Below are positions 5,812-5,925 of a DNA stretch of 5,925 nucleotides, piece by piece. The translations under genes were made by a program, and so were the position numbers. The notes beneath the pieces are model-generated. The model saw only the letters and a program-made list of their open reading frames with translations, ran no database searches and was not told the DNA's origin. Every line of letters begins with the position of its first letter. The stretch's first letter is position 1. Origin of the DNA: an uncultured Bacteroidales bacterium (GTDB lineage: Bacteria; Bacteroidota; Bacteroidia; Bacteroidales; Muribaculaceae); NCBI GenBank assembly GCA_900554845.1, contig USIY01000151.1, positions 1-5,925 of the forward strand. Direction: 5' to 3'.

Positions 5812-5843
5812 CAAAGATACTATTTTTATTTGGAATAGCCAAG
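5812..5843 (-). promoter_or_regulatory. Internal promoter for the second OmpH/Skp gene
   Basis: On the minus strand TATCTTTG (5819-5812) matches the Bacteroidota -7 box TAnnTTTG at all fixed positions, and CTTG (5843-5840) lies 20 nt upstream, matching three of four positions of the -33 box. The -33 element lies inside the last codons of the preceding OmpH gene. The predicted start, near 5805, leaves a leader of about 47 nt before the ATG at 5758. Confidence 0.65.
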
Positions 5844-5925
5844 TTTTGCAAGAACCTCGTTGCTTACGTCTATTCTCGGGGAAGCGAAAACAATGCTTTG
5901 CGAGCTGGCGCGGTCAAAGATAGTC
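5826..5925 (-). CDS. OmpH/Skp family protein, C-terminal fragment
   Basis: Only the last 32 codons and the stop (5828-5826) fall inside the window; the rest lies beyond the right edge. The visible end, SIVFASPRIDVSNEVLAKLG followed by YSK, aligns with the C-terminus of the neighbouring complete OmpH protein (LIYYHASPVEDITAAVKAKLG): both share the ASP..D(I/V)...V.AKLG pattern. This makes it a tandem paralogue and so probably another periplasmic outer-membrane-protein chaperone. In Bacteroidota such pairs commonly follow bamA, which would be expected just outside the window. The gap to the next gene is 67 bp and holds that gene's promoter. The truncation is due to the window edge. Confidence 0.85.
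   Translation of the reverse strand, partial: TIFDRASSQSIVFASPRIDVSNEVLAKLGYSK

Overview
The window reads as a piece of a Bacteroidota chromosome, most likely order Bacteroidales. Three lines of evidence agree. Three upstream regions carry the Bacteroidota -7 box TAnnTTTG, two of them with a TTTG-like box exactly 20 nt upstream. Start codons are preceded by A/T-rich leaders rather than Shine-Dalgarno sequences. The gene content (tandem OmpH/Skp genes followed by murI, and a full-length-type PurL next to PurE) is familiar from that group. The family (for example Muribaculaceae) is only a guess.

Layout: almost everything is on the minus strand. Read in the direction of minus-strand transcription (high to low coordinates), the window opens with the last 32 residues of one OmpH/Skp-like periplasmic chaperone (5925-5826), then a promoter overlapping its end, a second complete OmpH/Skp gene (5758-5243), and an intrinsic terminator. 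Next come murI (glutamate racemase, 5165-4356), a 90-residue TPR protein (4328-4056) and a PLP-dependent threonine-aldolase-family enzyme (4007-2961), spaced 27 and 48 bp apart and probably co-transcribed. This block combines envelope biogenesis (outer-membrane protein chaperones, D-glutamate for peptidoglycan) with amino-acid metabolism.

The only plus-strand gene (2501-2947) converges on the aldolase with a 13-bp gap. It encodes an arginine-rich 148-residue protein that I do not recognise and has its own promoter-like box. It is the one real unknown in the window. Upstream of it is a short regulatory region shared with the divergent tRNA-Leu(UAA) gene (2244-2160, minus), which has a well-formed promoter of its own.

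Downstream of the tRNA is about 170 nt of sequence without a convincing gene, then a strong terminator-like hairpin, then the purine pair purE (1919-1452) and purL (1443 to the window edge, N-terminal 481 residues only), 8 bp apart. PurL makes FGAM and PurE interconverts N5-CAIR and CAIR, so both act in de novo IMP synthesis. The hairpin sits so close to purE that a normal promoter does not fit between them, which raises the possibility of read-through or attenuation control. No mobile element, CRISPR array, rRNA or phage signature is visible, and I see no clearly novel multi-gene system.
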